DNA of 6,076 nt from an uncultured Rhodopirellula sp. (GTDB taxonomy: Bacteria; Planctomycetota; Planctomycetia; Pirellulales; Pirellulaceae): contig CAJXTM010000268.1 of assembly GCA_913061385.1 (NCBI GenBank), positions 1-6,076 on the forward strand. Direction: 5' to 3'. Each line of letters opens with the position of its first letter. The stretch's first letter is position 1. This document shows, piece after piece, positions 6,029-6,076 of this stretch. Made by a program: the position numbers and the translations under genes. The notes under the pieces were generated by a model that made no database searches, had not been told where the DNA came from, and worked only from the letters and a program-made list of their open reading frames with translations.

Positions 6029-6076
6029 CTGTCTCTTATACACATCTCCGAGCCCACGAGACCGAGGCTGATCTCG
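6029..6076 (+). other. Nextera Read 2 adapter (reverse complement), i7-type index and P7 start
   Basis: CTGTCTCTTATACACATCT (6029-6047) is the reverse complement of the Tn5 mosaic end. It is followed by CCGAGCCCACGAGAC (6048-6062), the rest of the Read 2 adapter. The next eight bases, CGAGGCTG (6063-6070), match the Nextera i7 index I know as N710, and ATCTCG (6071-6076) begins the constant P7 tail. All of it is synthetic. It also opens false minus-strand frames that begin with the known artefact peptides MGSEMCIRDS and MYKRQ. Confidence 0.98.

Noticed and set aside
23..6047. A perfect 19-base inverted terminal repeat (23-41 and 6029-6047) flanking the whole window, as in a transposon.
   Set aside because: It is the Tn5 mosaic end used in Nextera library kits, and on each side it is joined to the kit's adapter and index sequence. 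No transposase lies between the repeats.
5812..6057. Minus-strand frames beginning MGSEMCIRDS (5812-6057) and MYKRQ (5852-6043).
   Set aside because: Both start in the Read 2 adapter and run antisense to the EEP gene. The leading peptides are recognised adapter translations.

Overview
This 6,076-base window looks like one complete assembled contig. It carries untrimmed Illumina Nextera library sequence at both ends: positions 1-41 are an i5-type index plus the Read 1 transposase adapter, and 6029-6076 are the reverse complement of the Read 2 adapter, an i7-type index and the first bases of the P7 tail. The biological sequence is therefore 42-6028, and both edge genes are cut by the contig ends.

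The gene content points to a member of the Planctomycetota, probably a marine one near Pirellulales/Rhodopirellula. This is inferred from protein types, not from a marker gene. The supporting signs are a DUF6807 ('PmoA family') exported protein, a large secreted formylglycine sulfatase, an exported endonuclease/exonuclease/phosphatase protein, wide gaps between genes, few Shine-Dalgarno sites and roughly balanced G+C.

Layout, left to right: (1) 42-559, minus strand, the N-terminal half of a DUF6807 protein with a signal peptide; (2) 560-1561, about 1 kb with no convincing gene; (3) 1562-2275, plus strand, an unrecognised membrane-anchored protein with a possible Mog1/PsbP-like outer domain; (4) 2276-2411, a short convergent gap with a weak candidate terminator; (5) 2412-4565, minus strand, a complete 717-residue secreted sulfatase with an extra N-terminal beta-rich domain; (6) 4566-5067, a 502-base divergent intergenic region that must hold two promoters; (7) 5068-6028, plus strand, an almost complete EEP-superfamily lipoprotein that lacks only its last residues.

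All four proteins carry an export signal or membrane anchor, so the window encodes cell-envelope or secreted functions. The sulfatase would remove sulfate esters from a sulfated glycan or other organic sulfate. The EEP protein would cleave a phosphodiester or phosphomonoester. The two are divergently transcribed and may be co-regulated, but nothing in the sequence proves a joint pathway. I found no defence system, CRISPR array, RNA gene or mobile element. The mirror-image ends that resemble transposon inverted repeats are the Tn5 mosaic ends of the library kit. I see no clearly new biological system. The most useful points are the end contamination, the two edge-truncated genes that simple ORF calling would miss or corrupt, and the domain make-up of the sulfatase.
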